Source of the DNA: Pseudonocardia sp.
GTDB taxonomy: Bacteria > Actinomycetota > Actinomycetes > Mycobacteriales > Pseudonocardiaceae
Assembly (NCBI GenBank): GCA_030451825.1
Contig: JAKDNL010000004.1
Coordinates: 1-50,982, forward strand
Direction of reading: 5' to 3'
Length of the DNA stretch: 50,982 nt
A model generated the notes under the pieces. That model had not been told where the DNA came from. It saw nothing but the letters and a program-made list of their open reading frames with translations, and made no database searches. Shown here one piece after another: positions 41,049 to 49,140 of the stretch; position 1 is the first letter of the stretch, and each line of letters opens with the position of its first letter. The position numbers were made by a program, and so were the translations under genes.

Positions 41049-41576
41049 GTGAATGTTTCCGAGACGACCGCGGCCACCACGGCCGCCGTGGTCCGCGAGA
41101 CCGCCGAGAAGCTCGACGGTCTTCTGCCGGCCCTGCGGCGGGCATCGGTACGGGCCGTACGGGCACGGGAGGGGCTGCCCGCCCTGCCGGAGGCGCAGGT
41201 CGCCTTGCTGCAGACGCTCGCCGTGGCCGGCCCGCTCGCTCCCGCACACATCGCCGATCGGATGCACCTTGCCCGGCCCACGGTGAGCAACCTGGTCCGC
41301 GATCTCGTGACCGACGGGATGGTCGAACGTCGACGCTCCGCGACCGACGGTCGTTCGGCACTACTGGACCTCACCCCCCGGGCCCGCGCAGTGCTCGGCA
41401 CCTTCCGCGCGGGACACGGCCGGGCGCTCATCGATACCGTGAGTCGTCTGCCCGCGCCGGAACTCACGAAACTGCATGCCGCCCTTCCGGCCTTGGAACT
41501 CCTGCTCTCCGAGATCCTCGTCCAGGTCGACGACGGTGGCCCCTCGAGCTCCCCCCGTCACCAGCGGGACGGTTGA
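41049..41576 (+). CDS. MarR-family transcriptional regulator
   Basis: 175-aa winged-helix protein: VALLQTLAVAGPLAPAHIAD, LARPTVSNLVRDLVTDGMVE (recognition helix) and the wing RRRSATDGRSALLDLT. The start is a GTG at 41049 with GAGAGGA upstream. It is divergent from the O-methyltransferase and converges with the P450 gene. Its likely target is the palindrome at 40995. Confidence 0.85.
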   Translation: MNVSETTAATTAAVVRETAEKLDGLLPALRRASVRAVRAREGLPALPEAQVALLQTLAVAGPLAPAHIADRMHLARPTVSNLVRDLVTDGMVERRRSATDGRSALLDLTPRARAVLGTFRAGHGRALIDTVSRLPAPELTKLHAALPALELLLSEILVQVDDGGPSSSPRHQRDG

Positions 41577-41634
41577 CCTGCAGTTGCCCGGATCTTCACG
41601 GGTGTCCGCGCCGTCGTGGCCGCGGTGGAGACGG

Positions 41635-42834
41635 TCACCACTGCACCTCGACCCGCTGCGGGCCGCAGAACATCGGGCTCGCCACGTCGGTCCAGCCCGC
41701 CCCCGGCGCGAGCCGCAGCGCCGGCATCCGGTCGAGCAGCGCCGCGAGCGCGGTGGAGATCTCGATCCGGGACAGTTCGGCACCGAGGCACAGGTGGATC
41801 CCATAGCCGAACGCGACGTGCCGGCGGGCCGACGGCCGCCGGAGGTCGAACTCCGCGGCGTCCGGCCCGAACGCGGTCTCGTCGAGGTTCGCCGACTCGA
41901 TTCCGACGATCACCCGCTCGCCCGCCGTGACCTCCTCGCCGCCGACCGAGGCGCCCTCGCCCGCGGTGCGCAGCACCCAGCGGATCGCGGAGCCGTGTCG
42001 CAGTCCCTCCTCACGGACGCCGTCGAGCAGCGAGCGGTCGGCCAGTAACACCTCCCACCGGGTCCGGTCCGACAGCAGCCGGTACAGGGCCGAGCCGATC
42101 GTGTACGCGGTGCTCTCCAGCCCGGCCACGAACAGCTGCCAGGCGTGGAAGGCGACCTCCTGATCGGTCAACCGGCGGCCGCCCGCCGTGCCCAGTGCGA
42201 GCCGGGTGAGCAGGTCGTCCGGCGGATCGTCGTCGGCCCGGCGCGCGCGGGCGGCCAGGGTGAAGTACTCCTCCAGCCGGCGCCACGCATCGGTGTCGGT
42301 GAACGCCGCCGGCAGGATCGCGGTGATCGCGAGCGAGTGCGCGGTCAGCTCCGCGGCGTCCGCGGCCGGCACCCCCACCAGCCGTGCGATCACCCGCCCG
42401 GTGAGCGGCAGCGCGTAATCCCCCACAAGATCCGCCGGGCCGCCCGCCGGGAGCGCGTCGAGGAGCTCGTCGGCGTACTCCCGGATCCAGGGCGTGGCAT
42501 CGGTGATCGACGCCCGGGCGAAGCCAGGCCGGAGCAGCGCCCGCAGTGCGGTGTGCCCGGGCGGGTCGCTCTGCGTGATGAGATCGGGCGGAGCCGGGCC
42601 GTCGTTGTCCGCCTCCAGGACGAAGTTGCCCGCGTTGCTCAGGTGTTCGTGGGAGAGCAACGCCTCCCGCGCCGCGCCGTGCCCCGCGACGAAGCGGAGG
42701 CCGGAAGCCACCGTCGTCACGGGGCACCCGGTGGCCCGTACCGCGGCGAGCCCCCGCCGCACCTCGTCGACCTCACCGCCGGCCAACGGATCGAAAGCGG
42801 ATCCGGACGTCCGTACATTCTCGACACCGACCAT
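41635..42834 (-). CDS. Cytochrome P450
   Basis: 399-aa soluble bacterial P450. Haem-binding loop FGYGIHLCLGAELSR with Cys349, I-helix FVAGLESTAYTI with Glu-Ser-Thr in place of the usual (D/E)TT, K-helix EEGLR (ExxR), and LTDQEV. ATG 42834 follows GAGGAG; a GTG just before is less suitable. No ferredoxin or ferredoxin reductase gene is adjacent. It is the last gene of the minus-strand series from 48994. Substrate likely an aromatic or terpenoid intermediate of that pathway. Confidence 0.92.
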   Translation of the reverse strand: MVGVENVRTSGSAFDPLAGGEVDEVRRGLAAVRATGCPVTTVASGLRFVAGHGAAREALLSHEHLSNAGNFVLEADNDGPAPPDLITQSDPPGHTALRALLRPGFARASITDATPWIREYADELLDALPAGGPADLVGDYALPLTGRVIARLVGVPAADAAELTAHSLAITAILPAAFTDTDAWRRLEEYFTLAARARRADDDPPDDLLTRLALGTAGGRRLTDQEVAFHAWQLFVAGLESTAYTIGSALYRLLSDRTRWEVLLADRSLLDGVREEGLRHGSAIRWVLRTAGEGASVGGEEVTAGERVIVGIESANLDETAFGPDAAEFDLRRPSARRHVAFGYGIHLCLGAELSRIEISTALAALLDRMPALRLAPGAGWTDVASPMFCGPQRVEVQW

Positions 42835-42879
42835 CACGACGCTCCTCTGCGCAGGTGGACGTACTCGTTCGAGCGGGAA

Positions 42880-44112
42880 TCAGGCGAGCGGGAAGCGCTT
42901 GCCCAGCCATTCGGCGATCTCGGCGGCGGCCAGCTCGTTGCCGGTCGGCTCGCCGGGGGCGATCGCGGCACCGAAGTGCAGTCCGCGGGCCCGGAAGGTA
43001 GTGAGGTCCTCGGCGCCCAGCGCGGCGATCATGCGGGCCGAGTCGGCGGGGAACGCGGCCTGGTCCCCCGTCAGCTCGACGAACAGCGTCGGCGTCCTCA
43101 CGCCGGGTGCGCACCGCACGAAGTCCGCGTTCGAGCTGAGCCCGGACCACGTCGACAACCACGCCTCGGGCGTACTGAGCCGGCCGAACCCGACCTGGCC
43201 GAAGTCGATCAGATCCGGGCGCTTGCCGAACAGCGAACCGTAGGGCCGCTCGCTCGGATCCAGCGACAGGTCGACGTTGCGCGGGTCCGCGTCGGTACGG
43301 AACACCGTCATGATCGTCGGGGCCAGGCTGCGCCTGCGATCGGCCGCGGTGCCGCCGTCCTTGAACGCCGCCCTGGCCTCGCCGGTGCGGGCCAGAGCAT
43401 CCCGGGCCACGGCGTCGATCCGGGCGACCCGATCGTGCTGAGCCGCGCGATAACGCCCGAGGAACTCGGCGGAGTACGACGAGCTCGCCGGAGGCTCGGC
43501 GAAGCCGTTGGCCGAGCTCCACGGGTCCAGCTCGGGGACGACCGAGAGCGGGTCGGACTCGTCCGCGACCGACGGGTCGATGCAGGCGAGCAGCAGCTTC
43601 CCCTGCCCCGGATGCGGGGCGAGGAAGACCGCGCCGTCGGCCGGCGGCATCTCGGCGTCGGCGAGCCCGGTCGGCCGGCCCCCAGGGGTGGTGGCGACCC
43701 GGTCGGCGGGGGCGAGTCCGGCCTGCTCCAGGTAGTAGCCGAACAGCGTGCCGCCACCGGAGTGCCCGAGTGTGACGACCGTGTCGAACCCGGACCCGCG
43801 CAGGAACACCTGGCCGGCCGCGACATCGAGGAGGGCCTGCTCGTGCAGGAGGTTCAGGTCGTTGTTCACCGAGCGCGGATGCTGTGTCCACACCGCCGCC
43901 CCCGCCTGGAGCAACGGCGGAACCAGCGGGTGGTGCGTGACGTCCTGGCGCGGGTGCATCAGGCACACCACGCTCCGCGCGCCGGACACCGTGGCCAGCA
44001 CGCCGCGCACGGTCGCGCCGTCGGCGGTGGTCAGCTCGTGCACGCTCGTGACGGTCGACGGCGGCCGCTGCCCCGCAGCCAGGTAGCGGCCGGCGCCGAG
44101 GCCGGCGGTCAC
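42880..44112 (-). CDS. Alpha/beta hydrolase family protein
   Basis: 410-aa alpha/beta hydrolase. The nucleophile elbow is LGHSGGGTLFGYYLEQ (Ser), preceded by VVCLMHPRQDVTHHPLVPPL, where an HP pair takes the oxyanion-hole role. A large insertion (about 170-290) acts as lid. The C-terminal LFVELTGDQAAFP and RARGLHFG probably supply the Asp and His. It may cleave an ester, thioester or C-C bond of a ring-fission product. The GTG start overlaps the small upstream gene by GTGA; 45 bp separate it from the P450 gene. Confidence 0.75.
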   Translation of the reverse strand: MTAGLGAGRYLAAGQRPPSTVTSVHELTTADGATVRGVLATVSGARSVVCLMHPRQDVTHHPLVPPLLQAGAAVWTQHPRSVNNDLNLLHEQALLDVAAGQVFLRGSGFDTVVTLGHSGGGTLFGYYLEQAGLAPADRVATTPGGRPTGLADAEMPPADGAVFLAPHPGQGKLLLACIDPSVADESDPLSVVPELDPWSSANGFAEPPASSSYSAEFLGRYRAAQHDRVARIDAVARDALARTGEARAAFKDGGTAADRRRSLAPTIMTVFRTDADPRNVDLSLDPSERPYGSLFGKRPDLIDFGQVGFGRLSTPEAWLSTWSGLSSNADFVRCAPGVRTPTLFVELTGDQAAFPADSARMIAALGAEDLTTFRARGLHFGAAIAPGEPTGNELAAAEIAEWLGKRFPLA

Positions 44113-44357
44113 ACCGGCTCCACGCGCAGCGCGTCCTTGTCGTGCTGGGTGATTCGCCCGTCGCGCGCGACGCCGCCGATGCAGGAGTACCAGACCGCGT
44201 GCCGGCACCCGGTCGCGCGCCGGTCGATCACGATCGGGCCCTCGGCGCGGATCTCGAAGTACGGGCCGACCTTGTCTACGACCACCTCCGGGTCCTCGGC
44301 TGCGACCGTGGCGACCGTCGTGTTCTCCGGGACGTCGAGCACGTAGAGCCTGGTCAT
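44109..44357 (-). CDS. Small conserved-looking protein of unknown function
   Basis: 82-aa protein (MTRLYVLDVPENTTVATVAA at the start; CRHAVWYSCIGGVARDGRI near the end with two cysteines). It overlaps the genes on both sides by 4 bp (ATGA and GTGA), so it is a regular member of the operon and not an accidental frame. I do not recognise it; a small subunit or chaperone of an oxygenase system is conceivable. Confidence 0.6.
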   Translation of the reverse strand: MTRLYVLDVPENTTVATVAAEDPEVVVDKVGPYFEIRAEGPIVIDRRATGCRHAVWYSCIGGVARDGRITQHDKDALRVEPV

Positions 44358-45025
44358 CGGGTCGCCGCCGCCCGGTCGGGGTCCGCCCGACCCGCCTGCT
44401 CCGCAGGCTGCCATCCCGGGGCCCGCTCGACGATCAGCTCGGCCTTGCGCGCCAGCAACTTGCCGAAGCTGGGCTCCGGCTCGCCGACGACGTCGAGCAG
44501 CGCGTCGATCGTCAGGTTCGCGTCGAGATCCTCCTGCGGGGTCACCGGGCGCATCGCGCGGGTGATCTCGAACATGTAGCCGTTCGGATCGTGGGTGTAG
44601 ATCGACTCGATCGTCTCGTGCTGGATCTGCATCTCCACCGGCCAGGCGCTCTCGTCGAGCCGGCGGCGGTACTCCAGCAGGTCCTCATCGGACTCCACGT
44701 GGATCGCCAGGTGCCGGGACCGGACGAAGTACTCCGGCACCTCGGCACCGAAGCGGGCGTAGACGTCGCCCTTCTCCCCCGCCTCGCCGCCGACGCTCCG
44801 GTCGGCGCCGAAGTAGTAGAAGAACGCGATCCGGTCGTCGTTGCCGATGTCGAAGAAGAAGTGGATGAAGTCGGGGTGGTTCTCCGGCCCCCAGCCGGCC
44901 GCGCAGATCGAGTGCACCACCGGGAATCCGAGGACGTCCCGGTAGAAGCGCACCGTTGCCGCCGGATCGAAGGTCGGGAACGCGACGTGGTCCACGCCCC
45001 GCACCCGGTGCTCGAGCTCCGTCAT
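44354..45025 (-). CDS. VOC-family ring-cleavage-dioxygenase-like protein
   Basis: 223-aa glyoxalase/extradiol-dioxygenase superfamily protein. VRGVDHVAFPTFDPAATVRF and FYRDVLGFPVVHSI start the first VOC module; HPDFIHFFFDIGNDDRIAFF follows, and HLAIHVESDEDLLEYRRRL with THDPNGYMFEIT gives the second module with likely metal ligands His and Glu. It may be an extradiol-type dioxygenase or a related isomerase. ATG 45025 has GAGGAGG upstream. A longer frame beginning upstream is rejected. Confidence 0.75.
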   Translation of the reverse strand: MTELEHRVRGVDHVAFPTFDPAATVRFYRDVLGFPVVHSICAAGWGPENHPDFIHFFFDIGNDDRIAFFYYFGADRSVGGEAGEKGDVYARFGAEVPEYFVRSRHLAIHVESDEDLLEYRRRLDESAWPVEMQIQHETIESIYTHDPNGYMFEITRAMRPVTPQEDLDANLTIDALLDVVGEPEPSFGKLLARKAELIVERAPGWQPAEQAGRADPDRAAATR

Positions 45026-45058
45026 GGGTGACTGCCTCCTCGCGTCGTGCATCGACTC

Positions 45059-45081
45059 GACCGTAAGCACTCTCAACGGTC
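45059..45081. promoter_or_regulatory. Inverted repeat GACCGT-N11-ACGGTC upstream of the VOC operon
   Basis: Perfect 6-bp arms in the 85-bp spacer between tetR and the VOC-like gene, followed by GTCAAC. The GTCAAC half site also occurs in the palindrome at 49063-49074. Probable target of the TetR at 45111. Confidence 0.4.
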
Positions 45082-45110
45082 CCGTCAACAGTTCTACGCA
45101 AGCGACGAAA

Positions 45111-45812
45111 TCACAGGTCGAGGACGCGCTCCAGGTGGTCGAGGTTCTGCCGCAGGAGCTTGACCGCCGCGGCCGGTCCCTCGCCGTCGGGCAGCTGGTC
45201 GTCCGGCCGGACCAGCGCGCCGACGGCCATGTCCACGAGCTGCTCGGTCACCGCCTCCGCGGTGTCCCGGCCGCCCGGCTGGAACCACCAGGCCACCCAG
45301 TTGCACATGCCGAGGACGCCGAGTGCCGCCACCCGGGCGTCGACCGGCCGGAACCGGCCGGACCGGACGCCGTCGTCGATCACCCCGGCGATCACCCGCA
45401 GGATGGTGCGGCGGCTCTTGTCGTAGGCGGCGGTCAGCTCGTCGGGCAGCTCGGCCTCGGACCGGATGAGCAGCCGGAACCGCTCCGGCTGGGTCGTGCG
45501 CCGCCCGACGATGATCTGCACGATGCCGCGCAGCTTCTGCACGGCGTCGAGCCCCTCCCCGCCGACGAGGGCGTCGATCTCGTCCAGCGGCCCGTCGGTG
45601 ACCTCGGTGACGAGCTTGGCGAGCAGCTCGTCCTTGCTCTTGACGTAGTAGTAGAGCGCCGGCCGGGTGATGCCGAGCGCGTCGGCGATGTCCTGCAGGC
45701 TGGTCCCGGCGAAGCCGCGCTCGGCGAAGAGCCGGGTGGCGTGCTCGTACAGCTCGTTCTCGACCAGCTCCCGGCGGGCGGTCGCCTTGCGTACCGGCTC
45801 AGATCCGCTCAT
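45111..45812 (-). CDS. TetR-family transcriptional regulator
   Basis: 233-aa TetR. HTH region LFAERGFAGTSLQDIADALG and ITRPALYYYVKSKDELLAKL at residues 28-67, and a C-terminal domain of the TetR_C_24/33-type with GMCNWVAWWFQPGG. It lies between the ligase/monooxygenase pair and the VOC/P450 genes, all on the minus strand. Likely ligand is an aryl-CoA or acyl-CoA intermediate. Confidence 0.87.
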   Translation of the reverse strand: MSGSEPVRKATARRELVENELYEHATRLFAERGFAGTSLQDIADALGITRPALYYYVKSKDELLAKLVTEVTDGPLDEIDALVGGEGLDAVQKLRGIVQIIVGRRTTQPERFRLLIRSEAELPDELTAAYDKSRRTILRVIAGVIDDGVRSGRFRPVDARVAALGVLGMCNWVAWWFQPGGRDTAEAVTEQLVDMAVGALVRPDDQLPDGEGPAAAVKLLRQNLDHLERVLDL

Positions 45813-45825
45813 GGGGCAGATCGTG

Positions 45826-45885
45826 TCACGCCGTACCGACGGTCACGTTGGAGCTGGGGACGACCAATCCGATCCGGTGGGTCAT
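45826..45885 (-). pseudogene. 19-codon stub of a maleate isomerase/Asp-Glu racemase-type gene
   Basis: MTHRIGLVVPSSNVTVGTA then stop. The block RIGLVVPSSNVTV matches the first strand and P-loop-like segment of maleate cis-trans isomerase and arylmalonate decarboxylase proteins (usually about 240 aa), which continue ET-E-MP. The ATG overlaps the ligase stop by ATGA, as a real downstream operon gene would. The tetR gene follows 13 bp later. I read it as the 5' end of a gene lost by deletion; a tiny functional peptide is less likely. Confidence 0.6.
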
Positions 45886-47480
45886 CGGGCACTCATTTCC
45901 TCGGGTCCGATCCTGCGGGCGATGTCGGCGGCCAGGGCCTTCTTGTCCGTCTTGCCGACGAGGGTGCGGGGGATCTCGGCCAGGTGCTCGATCCGTTCCG
46001 GCCATTTGAAGGTGGCGACGCCGTGTGCCGCGAAGTGCTCCGCCACCTCGGGCAACGTCAGCGGGTCGCCATCGACGACGAGGTAGGCGCACGTCCGCTC
46101 GCCCAGCCGCGGATCCGGCATGGCGACGGCCGCGGCGCCGGTGATCCTCGGGTGGCGGAGCAGCACCAGCTCCACCTCCTCGGCGTTGATCTTCTCGCCG
46201 CCGCGGTTGATGAGGTCCTTGATCCGGCCCTCGATCGAGACGTAGCGCTGCCCCTCGATCGGCTGCGACGACGCCAGGTCGCCGGTCCGGTATAAGCCGT
46301 CCGAGGTGAAGGCTCGCGCGTTGTGCTCGGCCGCGTCGTAGTAGCCGCGCAGCGTGTAGGGCCCCCGGGCGCACAGCTCGCCGACCGCACCGGGCGGGAC
46401 CTCGGTCTCGGAGCCGGGCTCCAGGATCCGGATCTCGTCGTGCTCGGAGAGCGGGGTGCCGACCGTCGTCGCGCGGGCCGTGCGCGGCGCCCCTGGCCGG
46501 GTGGTGAGGAACAGCCCCTCCCCCATCCCGAACAGCTGCCCGGACCAGATCCCGCGGGCCTCCAGCCGGTCGAACAGCGACGGCGGAACCTTCGCCCCGG
46601 ACAGCACCACCTGGGTGATCGCCGCGGTGGCCGCAGGGAACCCCGGATGGTCGGCGGCCCGGTAGTGCCCGTGTCCGAGCAACACGTGCGTGGCGCCCTC
46701 CCGGGCGAGCAGCGGCAGGGACTCGTCAAGGTCGGGGGTGCCGAGCACCAGGCAGGCCCCGGCGCTGTGCGCGGCGTGCACCGCGCACACGATCCCGGCG
46801 TTGTGGATCACCGGGATCAGGTGCGCGACCCGGGTCTCCGGGGTCCAGCCCCAGGACCGGGCGTAGGCGGCGGCGTTGTACCAGTACTCGGCGTGCAGCC
46901 GCGGGATCACCTTGGGCACGCCGGTCGTGCCGCCGGAGAGCTGGTACACGGCGACGGCGTCCGGACCGATCCCGGCCTGGATCTCCTCGACCAGGCCGCG
47001 GGCACGGGCGGGGTCACCCTCGGGCAGCTCGCCGAGGACCAGCACCTGCCCGACGGCCTGCTCGCGGGCGAATCCGACGAGGTCGAACTTCCCGCCGCGC
47101 TCGACCAGGTGCGCCACCGCGCCGACCCGGCGGGCGATCTCGGAGATCTCGTGCGCACGGTGTGCCGCGAGGGTCGCGACCGGTACCAGCCCAGCCTTGA
47201 GCAGGCCGTACCAGCCCAGGACGGTGTCGAGCCGGTTCGTGACCTGGAGCAGCACCGGGTCCCCCGGCCGCAGGCCGAGGCCGGCGAGACCGGCGGCGAG
47301 CAGGTCGCTGCGGGAGTCCAGCTGGCGATAGGTGACCCGGCCGTCCAGCGCGACGACGGCGTCGCGGTCCGGGTGCTGCGACGCCACGGCGTGCAGCTCG
47401 TCGGCGATCGTGCGGGTGCCCCACAGCCCGGCCGACCGGTAGCGGTCGACGGCCTCCGGCGGATACGGGACGAGGCTCAC
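45882..47480 (-). CDS. EntE/SdgA-like aryl-acid AMP ligase
   Basis: 532-aa ANL-superfamily adenylating enzyme. P-loop YQLSGGTTGVPKVIPRLH resembles EntE/DhbE. HNAGIVCAVH retains the Asn used by aryl-acid ligases to contact a 2-hydroxy or 2-amino group. Later motifs: FGMGEGL, GLYRTGDLAS, IEGRIKDLINRGGEKINAEE and KTDKKALAAD with the catalytic Lys. It probably activates salicylate or a related aryl acid for CoA transfer. The GTG start (47480) overlaps the monooxygenase stop by GTGA. Together with the FAD monooxygenase this resembles the sdgA/sdgC route from salicylate to gentisyl-CoA in Streptomyces; no separate CoA-transfer gene or gentisate dioxygenase is visible. Confidence 0.82.
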   Translation of the reverse strand: MSLVPYPPEAVDRYRSAGLWGTRTIADELHAVASQHPDRDAVVALDGRVTYRQLDSRSDLLAAGLAGLGLRPGDPVLLQVTNRLDTVLGWYGLLKAGLVPVATLAAHRAHEISEIARRVGAVAHLVERGGKFDLVGFAREQAVGQVLVLGELPEGDPARARGLVEEIQAGIGPDAVAVYQLSGGTTGVPKVIPRLHAEYWYNAAAYARSWGWTPETRVAHLIPVIHNAGIVCAVHAAHSAGACLVLGTPDLDESLPLLAREGATHVLLGHGHYRAADHPGFPAATAAITQVVLSGAKVPPSLFDRLEARGIWSGQLFGMGEGLFLTTRPGAPRTARATTVGTPLSEHDEIRILEPGSETEVPPGAVGELCARGPYTLRGYYDAAEHNARAFTSDGLYRTGDLASSQPIEGQRYVSIEGRIKDLINRGGEKINAEEVELVLLRHPRITGAAAVAMPDPRLGERTCAYLVVDGDPLTLPEVAEHFAAHGVATFKWPERIEHLAEIPRTLVGKTDKKALAADIARRIGPEEMSAR

Positions 47481-48994
47481 GCCGCCTCCCCGGTCAGTGA
47501 CACCAGGTCGGTCCGGCCGCTGACCAGGCCGGCGGCCAGGTCGTCGCGGAAGGTCGCGGAGCCCTCCACGACGACGAGCGCGCCGGTCTCCCGGCGGATC
47601 CGTTCGGCGACGTCGAGCCTGGTCAGCAGGGCAGCGCGGTCCGGCGGCCCGGTGATCCGGCACCCCGCGCCCCCACCCCGGCGAGCCTGCTCGACCAACG
47701 CGTCGCCCGCGTCCGACCACGGGTCGTCGACGCCGACATCGAGCGTGGCGAGCCCGTCGACGTCGACGGTGCGGTTCGGGAACCGCAGGTCGCCGTGGCT
47801 CAGGGGCCGGTCGAGCACCCAGTCCGTCGGATTCCCCGCCGACGCCGGGGCACCCGCGTACTGCTCCAGCGCCGCCGCGACGACCTCCGGTGCGGTGCCG
47901 GCCAGGCGGTCCAGCGGCACGTTCCCGGCACGCGACATGTAGGCCACCATCAGCCGCGCCGCGGGCAGGTCGAGGCGGGACGGGAACGACTCCCACCACA
48001 GCCTGCTGCGCCGGGACAGCTCCTGCATCCGTTCGACGGCAGGGCGGCGGACCTCCTCGTAGCGGGCGAACGCGGCACCGGTTCCCGGCTCGTCGCGCAG
48101 GGCCTCCACCAGGGCGATCGCGTCCTCCATCGCCAGCTTCGTGCCGGACCCGACGGAGAAGTGCGCGGTGTGCGCCGCGTCCCCGAGGAGCACCGTGTTC
48201 CGGTCCGACCAGCGGTCGCAGTGCACCGTACGGAACTGCAGCCACCGGGTGCGGTTGCCGATCAACGGGTTCCCGCGCAGCTGCTCGGCGAAGATCCGTT
48301 CGAGGAAGCGCAGCGAGACCTCGTCCGAGGCATCGGCCGGGGTCGCCGCGGTGGTGGCGTCGAACCCGGCCCGGCGCCAGGTCCGACCGTCGGTCTCGAT
48401 CAGGAACGTCGATCGGCCCCCGGAATAGGGGTACGCGTGCGTGACGAACACGCCGTGCTCGGTCTCGACCGGCGCGAACACCGCGTCGGGCAGCGTGATG
48501 TCGGTGGCGCACCAGAGGTAGAGCCCCCGGCCGACGTCGACCCGGCTGCCGAACGGCCCCGCCTCCCGGGTCGCGCTGCTGACGCCGTCCGCGGCGACCA
48601 CCACGTCGGCGTCGAGGTCCCCGGCCGCGCGCCGCCGGCCGAACTCCAGCGCCACGCCGGCCTTCTCGGCGTGCCGCGCCAGGATGGTCAGCAGCTCGGT
48701 GCGGGCCACGCCGATCAGCCGGTCGTTGCGGACCCGCACGCGGTCGTCGCCGACCTGCAGCGTCATGTCGTGCCGGAGCCCGGCCGCGGCCAGATCCCGC
48801 AGGGTGTCCGGGTCGGCGGCCTCCAGCCTGCGCTGCGTCCCGGCCGCGAGCCCGACGCCGAACCCGAAGGTGGTGTCCGGATCACCCTGCTCGTGGACGG
48901 TGACCTCGCAGGTCGGATGGGCGAGTTTCAGCAGGCGGGCAGCATAGAGCCCACCGGGCCCTCCGCCCAGCACCGCGACGCGACGTAGCTGCAT
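47477..48994 (-). CDS. Aryl-CoA FAD monooxygenase (salicylyl-CoA 5-hydroxylase/anthraniloyl-CoA monooxygenase-like)
   Basis: 505-aa group A flavin monooxygenase. FAD-binding VAVLGGGPGGLYAARLLKL at the N-terminus, TFGFGVGLAAGTQRRLEAAD, VVVAADGVSSATRE (DG motif) and NTVLLGDAAHTAHFSVGSGT (GD motif) are characteristic of salicylyl-CoA 5-hydroxylase and the N-terminal half of 2-aminobenzoyl-CoA monooxygenase/reductase. Residues about 400-505 are a C-terminal domain with no old-yellow-enzyme barrel. Expected reaction: NAD(P)H- and O2-dependent hydroxylation of an aryl-CoA. It is the first gene of the minus series; a ligase that could make its substrate follows directly. Confidence 0.84.
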   Translation of the reverse strand: MQLRRVAVLGGGPGGLYAARLLKLAHPTCEVTVHEQGDPDTTFGFGVGLAAGTQRRLEAADPDTLRDLAAAGLRHDMTLQVGDDRVRVRNDRLIGVARTELLTILARHAEKAGVALEFGRRRAAGDLDADVVVAADGVSSATREAGPFGSRVDVGRGLYLWCATDITLPDAVFAPVETEHGVFVTHAYPYSGGRSTFLIETDGRTWRRAGFDATTAATPADASDEVSLRFLERIFAEQLRGNPLIGNRTRWLQFRTVHCDRWSDRNTVLLGDAAHTAHFSVGSGTKLAMEDAIALVEALRDEPGTGAAFARYEEVRRPAVERMQELSRRSRLWWESFPSRLDLPAARLMVAYMSRAGNVPLDRLAGTAPEVVAAALEQYAGAPASAGNPTDWVLDRPLSHGDLRFPNRTVDVDGLATLDVGVDDPWSDAGDALVEQARRGGGAGCRITGPPDRAALLTRLDVAERIRRETGALVVVEGSATFRDDLAAGLVSGRTDLVSLTGEAA

Positions 48995-49033
48995 CTCCTA
49001 CCTTCCACCAGAGGGGCGTTTGACTCAACCGTC

Positions 49034-49098
49034 GACTATTCGACGTTATCGGGCACCGGCTCGTCAACGTTGACTGCCGTCGCATGTGTTGAATAGTC
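49034..49098. promoter_or_regulatory. Divergent promoter region with nested palindromes
   Basis: GACTATTCGAC (49034-49044) and GTTGAATAGTC (49088-49098) form an inverted repeat with one mismatch. Between them lies a perfect 12-bp palindrome GTCAACGTTGAC (49063-49074), and TCAACCGTCGA occurs at 49024-49034. Located between the FAD monooxygenase and the hydantoinase-type gene, it probably binds the TetR at 45111 or an unseen regulator. Confidence 0.55.
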
Positions 49099-49140
49099 TA
49101 CGCGTCCGTCAGTCCCTCATTGCGCGAAGGAGCGCCAGCC

